From UMGS1851 sp900555605 (GTDB lineage Bacteria; Bacillota; Clostridia; UBA1212; UBA1255): a DNA stretch of 18,116 nt. The position numbers were made by a program, and so were the translations under genes. Of the stretch, positions 6,981-15,202 are shown one piece after another. How positions within the stretch are numbered: position 1 is the first letter of the stretch; each line of letters opens with the position of its first letter. Location of the stretch: contig CABROF010000046.1 of NCBI GenBank assembly GCA_902472555.1, positions 1-18,116 on the forward strand, given 5' to 3'. The notes under the pieces were generated by a model. It was not told the origin of the DNA and searched no databases. It saw only the letters and a list, made by a program, of their open reading frames with translations.

Positions 6981-8513
6981 TTACAGATTGAATTCTTTCA
7001 GAATCGCTTGGATGTCATCGTCCTTTTTACCTTTGACGGCATATTGATTGCCTGCGGCTTCAATCATGTCTTCTAATTCCGCAACAGCCATTTCTTCAAG
7101 CTTTTTTGTTTTAATCGTACCCTTAATGCTATCGTCGGAGGTTTCGGAAGAAGGTTTACTGTTATCATAATCCGTGATGCCTTCGCAGCGGACCAGGTAA
7201 ATCGCTGTTTCCGTCTCAATCAGTGTGACCGCGGTCATGGGCTTCTTTTCTTCTTCCTTTTCATCGCTGTCACTTTCGGTGGAGGAGGAAGCAGAATTTT
7301 CATCTCCGCCGTCTTCTTTATTATCCTCGCCTTTATCGTCTTTATTGTCTTCCTTCGGTACGGAGATGATTTCCTCGCGCTTATCGTCCTTCCACTGCAT
7401 GGAAAGCGCATATTCGTCGATTTCATCTACACCGTAAAGGTTACTATTGTTAATGGAGTGCAGACCTTTGGTGCTGCTGGAATTGCTTTCATCCGATTCC
7501 TTCTGCGCGATTGTATCGAGATCCGCATTCTCGTATTTATATACGGGTTTGCCGTTCTCATCTACCTTCGGTTCACCGGTTTTTTCATCAATTTCCGCTT
7601 CCGTATATTTTCCGGTGCTGTTCAGGGCATCGAGAATTGTATTGGCCCGCGTCTTGATTTCTTCCAGGTCCTTTTCATATTTCTCTAATTTTTCGTCATA
7701 TTCTTTTTTCTTTTCCAGATATTCGTCATATTTTTTCTTGTCGTCCGCATTCTCTGTATCCGCGGAAATTTCATTTCCGGCACTATCCTTCGGCACAGCA
7801 GGCTCCGTGGGCTTGGTCGGGAGACTGTATTTCAGCAGGCGGACGTCGATTTTTCTGTAATCGTCCGGATTCTCGTCATAAATAGCCCGCAGCTCTTCCT
7901 CCGTGGGGGCATAGCCCTCCTTCAGATAATTTTTATAGTTTTCAATGGTTGCGTTTATAATCGAAAAGTCCTTGTACTGTGCTACGGTCATTCCGCCGCA
8001 GAACATATTGACGACCTGGTCGTACGTATATCCGTAATATTGGGAATAGCTGCTGTAATAATAGTTGAGCGTGGAATCGAGGTTGCTTTTAATCGTCGCT
8101 TTCTGTGTCGAGGTTAGGCCATAGCCTTTTTCCAGCGCAATATTGTACATTGCCTTAAATTTTCTGGCTTCCTCCAGCGCGCGTGTGAGACATTCCTGCT
8201 GGCGTTCATCCGTCCAGAATTCCGCATACAGTTTGTCCTGCTCTTCCGCGGTTAAGGAACTGAAATTATCCGGCTCTTCAAAATTCTCCTGCTGCTCCTC
8301 TGAAAGCTCGGTCCGGAGAAAATAACGCAATTCATAATCATATATTTTTGTGCCGTCTACTTTGCCGACAAATCCGGTAACACTTTTGACAATCAGGAAT
8401 GTGATCAGAGTCACGGCGACAATGACTCCGAGACCGATTGAGATGTACATAATAATTTTACTGTCATACGTGCCTTTTTTCTTTTTCGCCTTAACATTTG
8501 TGGCCAATTTCAT
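6981..8513 (-). CDS. Membrane-anchored SurA/PrsA-like foldase with degenerate parvulin region
   Basis: A 510-residue protein. A basic N-terminus (KAKKKKG) precedes one membrane helix at about 19-43, giving an uncleaved anchor with the rest outside the cell. Residues about 48-215 look like a SurA_N/PrsA chaperone region (GKVDGTKIYDYELRYF, then helical segments and APTEEELRAIYDENPDDYRK). Where a parvulin prolyl isomerase domain would begin (KIDVRLLKYSL) it is interrupted by a Lys/Glu/Tyr coiled segment at about 240-290 and a Ser/Asp/Glu-rich stretch near 395-430; parvulin-like pieces reappear (LDTIAQKESD, TAIYLVRCEGI). Prolyl isomerase activity is therefore doubtful, while a chaperone role is plausible. 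ATG at 8513 has AAAGG six bases upstream plus the promoter; the codon before it is TTG. Position after pth and mfd matches the clostridial gene order. Tyr-rich patch NYYYSSYSQYYGYTYD is unusual. Confidence 0.78.
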   Translation of the reverse strand: MKLATNVKAKKKKGTYDSKIIMYISIGLGVIVAVTLITFLIVKSVTGFVGKVDGTKIYDYELRYFLRTELSEEQQENFEEPDNFSSLTAEEQDKLYAEFWTDERQQECLTRALEEARKFKAMYNIALEKGYGLTSTQKATIKSNLDSTLNYYYSSYSQYYGYTYDQVVNMFCGGMTVAQYKDFSIINATIENYKNYLKEGYAPTEEELRAIYDENPDDYRKIDVRLLKYSLPTKPTEPAVPKDSAGNEISADTENADDKKKYDEYLEKKKEYDEKLEKYEKDLEEIKTRANTILDALNSTGKYTEAEIDEKTGEPKVDENGKPVYKYENADLDTIAQKESDESNSSSTKGLHSINNSNLYGVDEIDEYALSMQWKDDKREEIISVPKEDNKDDKGEDNKEDGGDENSASSSTESDSDEKEEEKKPMTAVTLIETETAIYLVRCEGITDYDNSKPSSETSDDSIKGTIKTKKLEEMAVAELEDMIEAAGNQYAVKGKKDDDIQAILKEFNL

Positions 8514-8570
8514 CAACCGCCTTTATTAAATTATTTTACCTTTGTATTGCGTATAAAAATCGCTTTCAGC

Positions 8571-8599
8571 ATTATACTCCAGTTTTTATGTTTTGACAA
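8571..8599 (-). promoter_or_regulatory. SigA-type promoter for the foldase, inside the 3' end of mfd
   Basis: On the minus strand: -35 TTGTCA (8594-8599), 17-bp spacer, and perfect -10 TATAAT (8571-8576). The -35 and spacer lie in the last codons of mfd and the -10 covers its stop codon (8572-8574). Predicted start near 8564 gives a leader of about 50 bases before the ATG at 8513. Confidence 0.75.
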
Positions 8600-11500
8600 T
8601 GGCAAAATTGTAAAAACTCCAATATTTCACTTAAAACATCATCATTTCCGGTACTTCGGACGAGAAGGGACAAATAGGGTTCTTTTCCCGCGTGCAGCGT
8701 TACGCGGCTGCGGTATTTGAGAAAGGCCGGTTCGCGTACATCCGGGATTTCCGGAAATTTTTGTCCGGGCTGCAGCATAAATTGAATAAAGGTCGGTTTC
8801 TGTATCACGGCGTTGAAGCCGAGCTTGCTGCATAGGTACCTGATCTGAGAAATTTTAATCAGATTTCCTACGTTTTCCGGAACGTGGCCGTAGCGGTCGA
8901 TCAGTTCATCCGTCATTTCAATTGCATCCTCCGCCGTTTCTACGCGGGAAATTTTTTGGTAGATATCAAGCCGCGCTTCCTCATCTTCGATATAGTGGCT
9001 ATCAATATATGCATTGACGCGAAATTCCACGCTGACCTGTACCTTTTCCTGGGGCTGAATACCCTGCTCCTCCTGGAGCACGTCGGAAAGCAATCTGCAG
9101 TAGGCATCGTATCCCACTACTGCCAGCTGGCCATGCTGCTTTTCTCCTAAGACGCTGCCTGCGCCGCGGATCTCCAGGTCCCGCAGCGCGATTTTAAAAC
9201 CAGAACCGAATTCCGTAAAATCCCGGATTGTACGCAGCCGCTTTGCTGCCGTTTCGCTCAGCACCTTATCCTTTTTATATGTGATATACGCATAGGCGAG
9301 ACGGTGGGATCTGCCCACCCTGCCCCGGATCTGATACAGCTGTGCAAGGCCCATATGATCGCTGTTTTCGATGATCACGGTATTTACGTTGGGCATATCC
9401 AGCCCGGACTCAATGATGGTGGTGCACAGCAGCACGTCGAAGACTCCTTTTAAGAACGCTTCCATTACATCCTCCAGCTCCCGCTCGCCCATCTGACCGT
9501 GGGCGACGGCAATACGGGCCTCCGGTACGATTTCCTGCAGCTGCCGCAGCTTTTCATGCATGGTTTTTACTTTATTATAAAGGTAAAATACCTGTCCCTT
9601 TCTGCCGAGCTCCCGGTATATGGCGTTGCGTATCAGGCTCGGTTCCCATTCTGCCACATAGGTCTGAACCGGCCGGCGATTTCCGGGCGGGTCCTCAATC
9701 AGGCTGATATCTCGGATCCCGGATAGCGACATGTGGAGCGTCCGCGGGATCGGCGTAGCGGACAGCGTCAGAATATCCACTGTGGGATTATCCTGCTTGA
9801 GCTTTTCTTTGTGCATGACGCCGAAGCGCTGCTCCTCATCGATAATGACCAGCCCTAAATCATGGAATTTTACCTGGCTCTTGATCAGGCTGTGGGTTCC
9901 GACAATGATATCGATTTTTCCGCTTTGCAGGCTTTTGAGCACCTCCCGCTTTTCTGCGGCTGTGCGGAAGCGGCAGATGTAGTCAATCGTAACGGGAAAT
10001 TGTTTAAAGCGTTCCTTAAAGTTTGTATAATGCTGCTGCGCCAGAACTGTGGTAGGTACTAAAAAGGCCACCTGTTTTCCGTCACAGACCGCTTTAAAGG
10101 CAGCGCGGAGCGCGACTTCTGTTTTTCCGTAGCCCACATCTCCACAAAGGAGCCGCTCCATGGGACGGATACGCTCCATATCCATTTTAATTTCCTCGAC
10201 GCATTTTAACTGATCGTCCGTTTCCTCATACACAAAGGCTTCCTCAAACTCCTGCTGCCATACCGTATCCGGAGGATAGGCGTGGCCCTTTATTTTCTCC
10301 CGCCTTGCGTAGAGCTCCACAAGCTCCTTTGCGTATGCGCGCAGCGAGTCCTTTACGCGGGCGGTGGTGCGCTCCCATTCAGAGGAGCCGAGCTTATTCA
10401 GCTTTGGCGCACTTTCCTCAGGACCGATATATTTCTGCACAGCGGACAGCTGGTGTGTCGGAACGTACAAAACGCCGTTGTCCCGGTACAGAATTTTAAT
10501 ATAATCCCTGCGTACCCCCTCTACGTCAATGCTCTCAATCCCATCAAACCGGCCGATTCCGTGTATTTCATGCACCACCAGGTCTCCCGGGCTGATTTCC
10601 GCAAAGCTGGAAATGGCCGCCCCCCGAAGCTTTTTGCGTGCGGCACGGCTTTCCTTTTTAAATAAAGCACCGTCGCTGATCACGGCAAATCGGCAGGAGG
10701 GATAAACGAATCCGGAATGCAGGCCGCCGGTACATATATGCAAATTCCGGGATGCAATCCGGGCTTCCTGCAGCAGCGTCCGCAGCCGCTGGGCTTTTCC
10801 GTCTGTTTCCGCCAAAATAACAACCGTATAATCCTGCTCCGTAAGCGTGCGTACCTGGTCCATCAGCATCGTAAGGCTGCCGCCGAAGGCTTCTGCGGTC
10901 TTACAGGGAACCGCTATGGTACGTCCGGAAGAAGCAGACAGAAATTCCTCCAGATAAACGGTATGAAATCCTTTTTGACGTATGCGGTCCCATGCTTGCG
11001 GGGAGTCCATATAAAGAGTGTACAGTTCAGGTAAAATGCCGATGCTTTCATTCAGCGTTTCACAGACCCTCAGATGATCCGCCAGCAGCGCCTGAATGGT
11101 GGCTTCGATGCCGGCCCGGTCATCTGCAATGACTGCCGCAGCTCCGGTATAGTCTAAAATAGAATACGTATTGCCCAATATAAACGGCAGGTACCGGTCG
11201 TATCCTGGAAAAGTTCCGTGCGTGGATATTTTTTCAATGTCGGCGGAAATTCTCCGCCGCAATTTTTCCGCATATTCCGTCTGCGCGGAGGCGTTCCGGC
11301 CGCTGAACTCCGTCAGCTTCCGGTTCAGGGAACTGCGAATGGCGTTTTTGGCCTGCTGCTCTTGTTCGCATGTAAATACAGCCGTTTCTCTCGCGGGTAA
11401 AAGACTTGCCTGTCCTATGGATTCCAGGCTGCGCTGGGTCATCAGATCAAAGCTTCGGATAGAATCGATTTCATTATCAAAGAATTCGATCCGGAAGGGA

Positions 11501-12075
11501 TGATCCGCACCATACGGGTAAACGTCAAGAATATCGCCCCGCAGACTGAACTGTCCGTTTCCGCCTACTTGGGAAACGCGTTCATAGCTTAGGGCGGTCA
11601 GCTTTTCGGCAAGCTCGTACGGTTCATAAGTGTCTCCGGCGGCAATCGTCAAAAAGGAGGCGGAAAGGATTTCCGGAGCTGGCAGCCATTGAATCAGTGC
11701 GGACGGCGGAAGCACCAGCACGGTCCAATCCCCCTCCAGCAGCGTTTTGAGGGTTTTCATTCTGCCGGCATTGGTATCGGAGCTGCGGGCTTCCACATCA
11801 TACAGCATATATTCCGCCGCTTCGAGAAGCAGCGCTTTTTCCCCCAAAAAAAACACAAAATCCTGATAAATTCTTTTTGCCGCCAGATCGTTGGGCGCCA
11901 GATAGACAGCTTTGCGGCGGGCTGCGGCAGCCGCATTCAGAAGCAGGCAGACAAAATGGGCCTTTGCGGATTCTGCAAGGCCTGTGAAATGGATTTCTGC
12001 GTTTTTTTGATAAAACGCGGAAACTGCGCTTTGATAATCGTGCCAGCGCTCTTCGATTGTTTGAAAAAATAGCAT
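8572..12075 (-). CDS. mfd: Transcription-repair coupling factor Mfd
   Basis: A 1167-residue protein of full family length. It removes RNA polymerase stalled at DNA lesions and recruits UvrA for nucleotide excision repair. Order seen: UvrB-like N-terminal module (residues 1 to about 480, with GGNGQFSLRGDILDVYPYG); RNA polymerase interacting domain at about 498-565 (GDLVVHEIHGIGRFDGIE); RecG-like translocase with Walker A CGDVGYGKTEVALRAAFK near 645, DEEQRFG near 746, TLSATPIPRTL, and QIRGRVGRSHRLAYAY near 918; then the TRG element and the C-terminal TRCF domain (VEFRVNAYIDSHYI, IDRYGHVPENV). The ATG at 12075 has AAGGAGG four bases upstream. It follows pth by 38 bases and is probably cotranscribed with it. 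Nothing appears truncated or mutated. Confidence 0.98.
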   Translation of the reverse strand: MLFFQTIEERWHDYQSAVSAFYQKNAEIHFTGLAESAKAHFVCLLLNAAAAARRKAVYLAPNDLAAKRIYQDFVFFLGEKALLLEAAEYMLYDVEARSSDTNAGRMKTLKTLLEGDWTVLVLPPSALIQWLPAPEILSASFLTIAAGDTYEPYELAEKLTALSYERVSQVGGNGQFSLRGDILDVYPYGADHPFRIEFFDNEIDSIRSFDLMTQRSLESIGQASLLPARETAVFTCEQEQQAKNAIRSSLNRKLTEFSGRNASAQTEYAEKLRRRISADIEKISTHGTFPGYDRYLPFILGNTYSILDYTGAAAVIADDRAGIEATIQALLADHLRVCETLNESIGILPELYTLYMDSPQAWDRIRQKGFHTVYLEEFLSASSGRTIAVPCKTAEAFGGSLTMLMDQVRTLTEQDYTVVILAETDGKAQRLRTLLQEARIASRNLHICTGGLHSGFVYPSCRFAVISDGALFKKESRAARKKLRGAAISSFAEISPGDLVVHEIHGIGRFDGIESIDVEGVRRDYIKILYRDNGVLYVPTHQLSAVQKYIGPEESAPKLNKLGSSEWERTTARVKDSLRAYAKELVELYARREKIKGHAYPPDTVWQQEFEEAFVYEETDDQLKCVEEIKMDMERIRPMERLLCGDVGYGKTEVALRAAFKAVCDGKQVAFLVPTTVLAQQHYTNFKERFKQFPVTIDYICRFRTAAEKREVLKSLQSGKIDIIVGTHSLIKSQVKFHDLGLVIIDEEQRFGVMHKEKLKQDNPTVDILTLSATPIPRTLHMSLSGIRDISLIEDPPGNRRPVQTYVAEWEPSLIRNAIYRELGRKGQVFYLYNKVKTMHEKLRQLQEIVPEARIAVAHGQMGERELEDVMEAFLKGVFDVLLCTTIIESGLDMPNVNTVIIENSDHMGLAQLYQIRGRVGRSHRLAYAYITYKKDKVLSETAAKRLRTIRDFTEFGSGFKIALRDLEIRGAGSVLGEKQHGQLAVVGYDAYCRLLSDVLQEEQGIQPQEKVQVSVEFRVNAYIDSHYIEDEEARLDIYQKISRVETAEDAIEMTDELIDRYGHVPENVGNLIKISQIRYLCSKLGFNAVIQKPTFIQFMLQPGQKFPEIPDVREPAFLKYRSRVTLHAGKEPYLSLLVRSTGNDDVLSEILEFLQFCHCQNIKTGV

Positions 12076-12113
12076 ACTGCCTCCTTCTTAAGTGCAACCC
12101 GCGCCTGAAAACC

Positions 12114-12707
12114 TTAATTGAACCGCGCCATGGCTTTTTCCGTGCCCTCGGTTACGATGGTAAGCACCGCATCCGCGGCCAGGACAAAGGCATGCTCCAT
12201 CAAAGGCTGTTCCTCCGGCCTGAAACGGCCTAATACATGCCGTATCATATCCGTTCCCTCCGGCTTTTTTCCGATCCCCACGCGGACACGGGGAAAAACC
12301 TCTGTATTTGTGTGGAGCAGAATTGATTTCATCCCGTTATGACTGCCGGCGCTGCCCTTCGGACGTATGCGGATTTTACCCGGGGCCAGATCTGCATCGT
12401 CATAGATGACAATCATCCGGTCCTCGGGTATTTTATACCAGTGCAGTGCGGCCTGTATGCTTTCTCCGCTGTTATTCATATAGGTCAACGGCTTGAGCAG
12501 GATCAGCTTTTGCTCCCGGTAGAAATGCTCTGTCAGAATTCCCTTAAATTTCCGTTTTGTAAGGGCCGTTCCGAACCGGTCCGCTAAAACGTCGATTACC
12601 CGGAAACCGCAGTTATGCCGCGTGTCCTCATATTCCGGACCGAAATTGCCGAGTCCGGCAATCAGCCAGAGCGTTTCGCTTTGTTTTTGCTTTGATCTCC
12701 AAAACAT
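12114..12707 (-). CDS. pth: Peptidyl-tRNA hydrolase
   Basis: A 197-residue bacterial Pth, which cleaves peptidyl-tRNA released by drop-off and recycles the tRNA in the cytoplasm. The N-terminal signature LIAGLGNFGPEYEDTRHNCG gives Asn21 and the catalytic His31 (equivalents of E. coli Asn10 and His20). PLTYMNNSG gives Met77 and Asn78, IYDDADLAPG gives Asp103 (E. coli Asp93), and GSHNGMKS gives Asn124 (E. coli Asn114). All active-site residues are thus present. About ten extra residues precede the domain (MFWRSKQKQSE). The ribosome site is weak (GGGAAG about nine bases upstream), so the gene may depend on coupling with the mutase gene ending 20 bases upstream. Confidence 0.97.
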   Translation of the reverse strand: MFWRSKQKQSETLWLIAGLGNFGPEYEDTRHNCGFRVIDVLADRFGTALTKRKFKGILTEHFYREQKLILLKPLTYMNNSGESIQAALHWYKIPEDRMIVIYDDADLAPGKIRIRPKGSAGSHNGMKSILLHTNTEVFPRVRVGIGKKPEGTDMIRHVLGRFRPEEQPLMEHAFVLAADAVLTIVTEGTEKAMARFN

Positions 12708-12727
12708 AATAGCTGCTTCCCGTTTTT

Positions 12728-14278
12728 TTATTCCGCTGTTTTTGCCGCCGCCAGCCCGGATGCATCGAGGCTGTTGAAGCGTGCGAAAAACGGCCGCAGT
12801 CTTGCTGCAATCTGCTCTGTTCCTCCGGCGGTGTTCGATTCGATATTAAGCGGAACCAAGGGGTCGTGCAGGGAAAGGCGCAGGAGAAACCAACCGTCTC
12901 CGTTTTGTGCATCACAGGAAACCCGGATCCCTTCATAGTTCTTTGGCTCGATGGTCCAGCCCTTCTGCGCGGCTGCAAATTCCGAAAGCTGTTGGATGAT
13001 TTGATTTCCGTAAGCCTTGAAGTCCGGACAGGAGATGCCCATTCTGTATTCTTTTGCCTCTGCAGGCTCCTTCAGCCCGCTGATCAGCATATCGACAGTT
13101 TTTCCTTCTTTTTTCAGTTTTGCCATCTGTATCAGAATTTTTGCGATCAGATACGCGCCGTCGTCGAGAAAATAATTTTCCTTCAGGGCGCCGTGGCCCG
13201 AGGTTTCGATTGCAACAGGGGTAAAGATGCCTTCCTGATTCAATCGGATGGCTTCGTTAATTACATTTTTGTACCCGCGTTTAAAGCGGTGATGTACGCC
13301 GCCTAAATCGGATTCGATAAACTCCTGCAGTCCGCTGGATGTAATGGAATCCGTCACGATTGCAGCGCCCGGATGCTCGCCGATGGCAATGGCGGCAATG
13401 AGGGCAATGATACGGTTCCGGTTGATTTCCTTGCCGAACTTATCGACAGCGCCGGCGCGGTCCACGTCCGTATCAAATATAATCCCGAAATCCGCCTTGT
13501 TTCGAAGCACCGCGTCCTGTATCGCGCGCATTGCATCCGGATCTTCCGGATTGGGGATATGATTCGGGAAGGAACCGTCCGGCTCTAAGAATTGACTGCC
13601 CTCCGTGCAGGCGCCTAAGGGCTTTAGCACCTGATCCGCAAAAAAGCCGCCTGCTCCGTTCCCTGCATCCACAACAATGCGGAAGTCCTTGAGGGGGGTC
13701 TGTTCTCCGGTTGCGCTGCGGATCAGCGCTGTCAGATGCGCGGCATAGACCCGGATAAAATCTATTTTTGTGCATTGGCCCGGTTTTATCGCCGGTGCGC
13801 CCTGCCGGGCTTCGGCGGCCTCGGCCGCGGTCTGCGCGATTTCAAGAATTTCAGTAATATCGGATTTTTCCAGTCCGCCGTCTTTGGTGAAGAACTTCAG
13901 GCCATTCCGATTGAACGGCAGGTGGCTGGCGGTCAGCATGATTGCGCCGTCATAGCGGTAGCCTTCCAGCACCGTGGTCATAAACATGGCCGGCGTTGAA
14001 GCAAGACCGCAATCAACCACGGCAGCGCCGCGGCCGGTTATTTGATTGATCACTGCCTGGCGCAGGGCTTCCGCCGAAAGACGCGAATCGTTTCCTACGG
14101 CAATCGTCAGCGCTTCAGGCGCTTTCCCCGTTCTGCGGCTGAGCCACGCAACAAAAGCCTCTCCGATGGCACCGGCAATTTCCGGCGTCAGATTTACCGC
14201 CTGCCCGGGAATTCCCTCTAAAGCAATGCCGCGCACGTCACTGCCGTTCTGCAGCTTTTTCCATTGATCCGTCAACAT
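12728..14278 (-). CDS. Phosphomannomutase/phosphoglucomutase (phosphohexomutase)
   Basis: A 516-residue alpha-D-phosphohexomutase that interconverts hexose 1- and 6-phosphates, feeding nucleotide-sugar synthesis. Four domains are recognisable: active-site phosphoserine Ser118 in LTASHLPFNRNGLKFF; metal-binding loop FDTDVDRAG with Asp269, Asp271 and Asp273; sugar-recognition loop ETSGHGALKEN (Glu358, Ser360, His362); and a C-terminal phosphate-binding domain with RVSCDAQNGDGWFLLR and LSLHDPLVP. The ATG at 14278 is supported by AGGAGG seven bases upstream and by a promoter whose start point lies just before it, so the longer frame to 14413 is not used. Whether glucose, mannose or both are substrates cannot be told from the sequence. 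The product could supply donor sugars for envelope enzymes such as the GT4 in this window (inference). Pth follows after 20 bases. Confidence 0.93.
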   Translation of the reverse strand: MLTDQWKKLQNGSDVRGIALEGIPGQAVNLTPEIAGAIGEAFVAWLSRRTGKAPEALTIAVGNDSRLSAEALRQAVINQITGRGAAVVDCGLASTPAMFMTTVLEGYRYDGAIMLTASHLPFNRNGLKFFTKDGGLEKSDITEILEIAQTAAEAAEARQGAPAIKPGQCTKIDFIRVYAAHLTALIRSATGEQTPLKDFRIVVDAGNGAGGFFADQVLKPLGACTEGSQFLEPDGSFPNHIPNPEDPDAMRAIQDAVLRNKADFGIIFDTDVDRAGAVDKFGKEINRNRIIALIAAIAIGEHPGAAIVTDSITSSGLQEFIESDLGGVHHRFKRGYKNVINEAIRLNQEGIFTPVAIETSGHGALKENYFLDDGAYLIAKILIQMAKLKKEGKTVDMLISGLKEPAEAKEYRMGISCPDFKAYGNQIIQQLSEFAAAQKGWTIEPKNYEGIRVSCDAQNGDGWFLLRLSLHDPLVPLNIESNTAGGTEQIAARLRPFFARFNSLDASGLAAAKTAE

Positions 14279-14329
14279 GATGATACCTCCTGCGTATTCC
14301 TTGTTTCGGCCGATTTGGCAACATTCATA

Positions 14330-14358
14330 ATTATAATACGGTTTTCCCGATTTGTCAG
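14330..14358 (-). promoter_or_regulatory. SigA-type promoter of the mutase-pth-mfd unit
   Basis: On the minus strand: -35 CTGACA (14353-14358), 17-bp spacer, and perfect -10 TATAAT (14330-14335), followed by a leader of about 45 bases to the ATG at 14278. A direct repeat CAAATCGG (plus-strand CCGATTTG at 14347-14354 and 14310-14317) sits in the spacer/-35 edge and again in the leader. Confidence 0.75.
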
Positions 14359-14399
14359 CAGGCAAACCGCCCGGCCGCAGGATATCAGAGCATTTTACG

Positions 14400-14927
14400 T
14401 TATTCTTTTGCATGTCCCTTTATCAATAAATCCGCTGCATGAAAAAACGGCGGCGGCGGAACCTGCTCGAGTCCGCTGCCCGGCGGTGGAAACTTTCCGC
14501 TGCTGATATCAAAAAGCAGCCGGTCCACGGTTTCGTGTACAAGCTGCTTTTCTTCTGCTCCGATCAAATGCTGCTGATATGCGGTCTCCAATTCATCCAG
14601 ATCCAATACCTCGGGCGCACAGCCCGGCCGCAGCCGGATGTCTGCCAGCAGGTCTGTAAATATATATGTCTTTTTTTCCGGAAAATAAACGGTGGTGATA
14701 ATATCGCAATACCAGTACATAAAACGGCCGGTCCGGTCATAGAACGCGCTGATTTTGCAGTGTGCGGGAATATCGGTAAAGGAACAGCCCCAGCCGATAT
14801 CGCACCGGGGCTTCAGCGGCAGCCATCGGGTCAGCATTCTGGCACCATCGAAATATAAAAGCTCGTCGCCGGAGATATCTACCGTTTCATTTGGTATAAG
14901 CCGTTTTCGTATAAAAGTCAGAGCCAT
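14400..14927 (-). CDS. DUF402 protein, nucleotide phosphatase-like
   Basis: A 175-residue protein of the DUF402 family (PF04167). The core motif DRTGRFMYWYCDI (residues 64-76) is followed by YIFTDLLADIRLRPG and VLDLDELETAY, where conserved acidic residues bind metal in characterised relatives, some of which are nucleoside tri- and diphosphate phosphatases. Activity here is inferred from family only. GGAGGG lies seven bases before the ATG at 14927, and a consensus promoter lies about 80 bases upstream. The stop is 40 bases before the mutase promoter, with no clear terminator between, so read-through into the mutase-pth-mfd unit is likely. The C-terminal end (PPPGSG, VPPPPFFH) is proline-rich. 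Confidence 0.85.
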   Translation of the reverse strand: MALTFIRKRLIPNETVDISGDELLYFDGARMLTRWLPLKPRCDIGWGCSFTDIPAHCKISAFYDRTGRFMYWYCDIITTVYFPEKKTYIFTDLLADIRLRPGCAPEVLDLDELETAYQQHLIGAEEKQLVHETVDRLLFDISSGKFPPPGSGLEQVPPPPFFHAADLLIKGHAKE

Positions 14928-14960
14928 GTCGTATCCCTCCGTCCATCGGCTGCATTTGGG

Positions 14961-14973
14961 GTATAAAGTATAC
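14961..14973. repeat. Short perfect inverted repeat in the DUF402 leader
   Basis: GTATA (14961-14965) and TATAC (14969-14973) around AAG, in the 5' leader of DUF402 downstream of its promoter. It could be an operator or chance in A/T-rich DNA. Confidence 0.25.
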
Positions 14974-15005
14974 TGCTTTTTTACTTTCTTTTTTTGTTTA
15001 ACGTT

Positions 15006-15034
15006 ATTCTACCTTCTGCTTCTGCTTCTGTCAA
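15006..15034 (-). promoter_or_regulatory. SigA-type promoter for DUF402
   Basis: On the minus strand: perfect -35 TTGACA (15029-15034), 17-bp spacer, and -10 TAGAAT (15006-15011). The spacer is made of a GAAGCA-type hexamer repeat (plus-strand CTTCTG three times at 15013-15030). The intergenic stretch 14928-15202 otherwise holds only the divergent gene's control elements. Confidence 0.75.
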
Positions 15035-15120
15035 TTGCTTTTTACGGTATTGTGCCGCCTATCTGTATACGGCGTGCAAATAACTCGCTTTCATCCATTT
15101 TGAACTCGGCTTTATATATT

Positions 15121-15150
15121 TTCAAACTGTGTCTATTGTGTGATTATAAA
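15121..15150 (+). promoter_or_regulatory. Weak candidate promoter for the surface-anchored enzyme gene
   Basis: -35-like TTCAAA (15121-15126, four of six consensus bases), 18-bp spacer, and -10-like TATAAA (15145-15150). It is much weaker than the other promoters in this window, which would fit an activated or inducible gene. No better plus-strand candidate was found in 15035-15200. Confidence 0.35.
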
Positions 15151-15171
15151 AAATAATAAAGAGACAGTTTG
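15123..15171. repeat. Inverted repeat flanking the candidate promoter
   Basis: Perfect 8-bp arms CAAACTGT (15123-15130) and ACAGTTTG (15164-15171); with one mismatch they extend inward to 12 bases (TCT/AGA). The arm centres are about 41 bp apart. The left arm overlaps the -35-like box and the right arm lies just past the expected start, so they may be paired regulator half-sites or the stem of a leader hairpin. Confidence 0.45.
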
Positions 15172-15202
15172 TTCACTTTTACGAAAAATAAGGAGGACCG
15201 CA

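Noticed and set aside
6588..7076. Plus-strand 162-codon open frame across the MarR start and foldase end
   Set aside because: It runs through a promoter, operator and terminator on the other strand and has no ribosome site or domain signature.
7225..7437. Plus-strand Ser-rich open frame
   Set aside because: It is the complement of the Asp/Glu/Ser low-complexity stretch of the foldase gene, which explains the Ser/Leu bias.
14279..14413. Longer start for the phosphohexomutase
   Set aside because: The extension would run over the promoter and the strong AGGAGG site, and adds residues unlike the family.
15013..15030. CTTCTG tandem units as a CRISPR or satellite repeat
   Set aside because: Only three short contiguous units without spacers; treated as a promoter spacer feature.
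15055..15079. GCCG/CGGC hairpin between the divergent genes
   Set aside because: A four-base stem with a twelve-base loop, no T run; not convincing as terminator or riboswitch.
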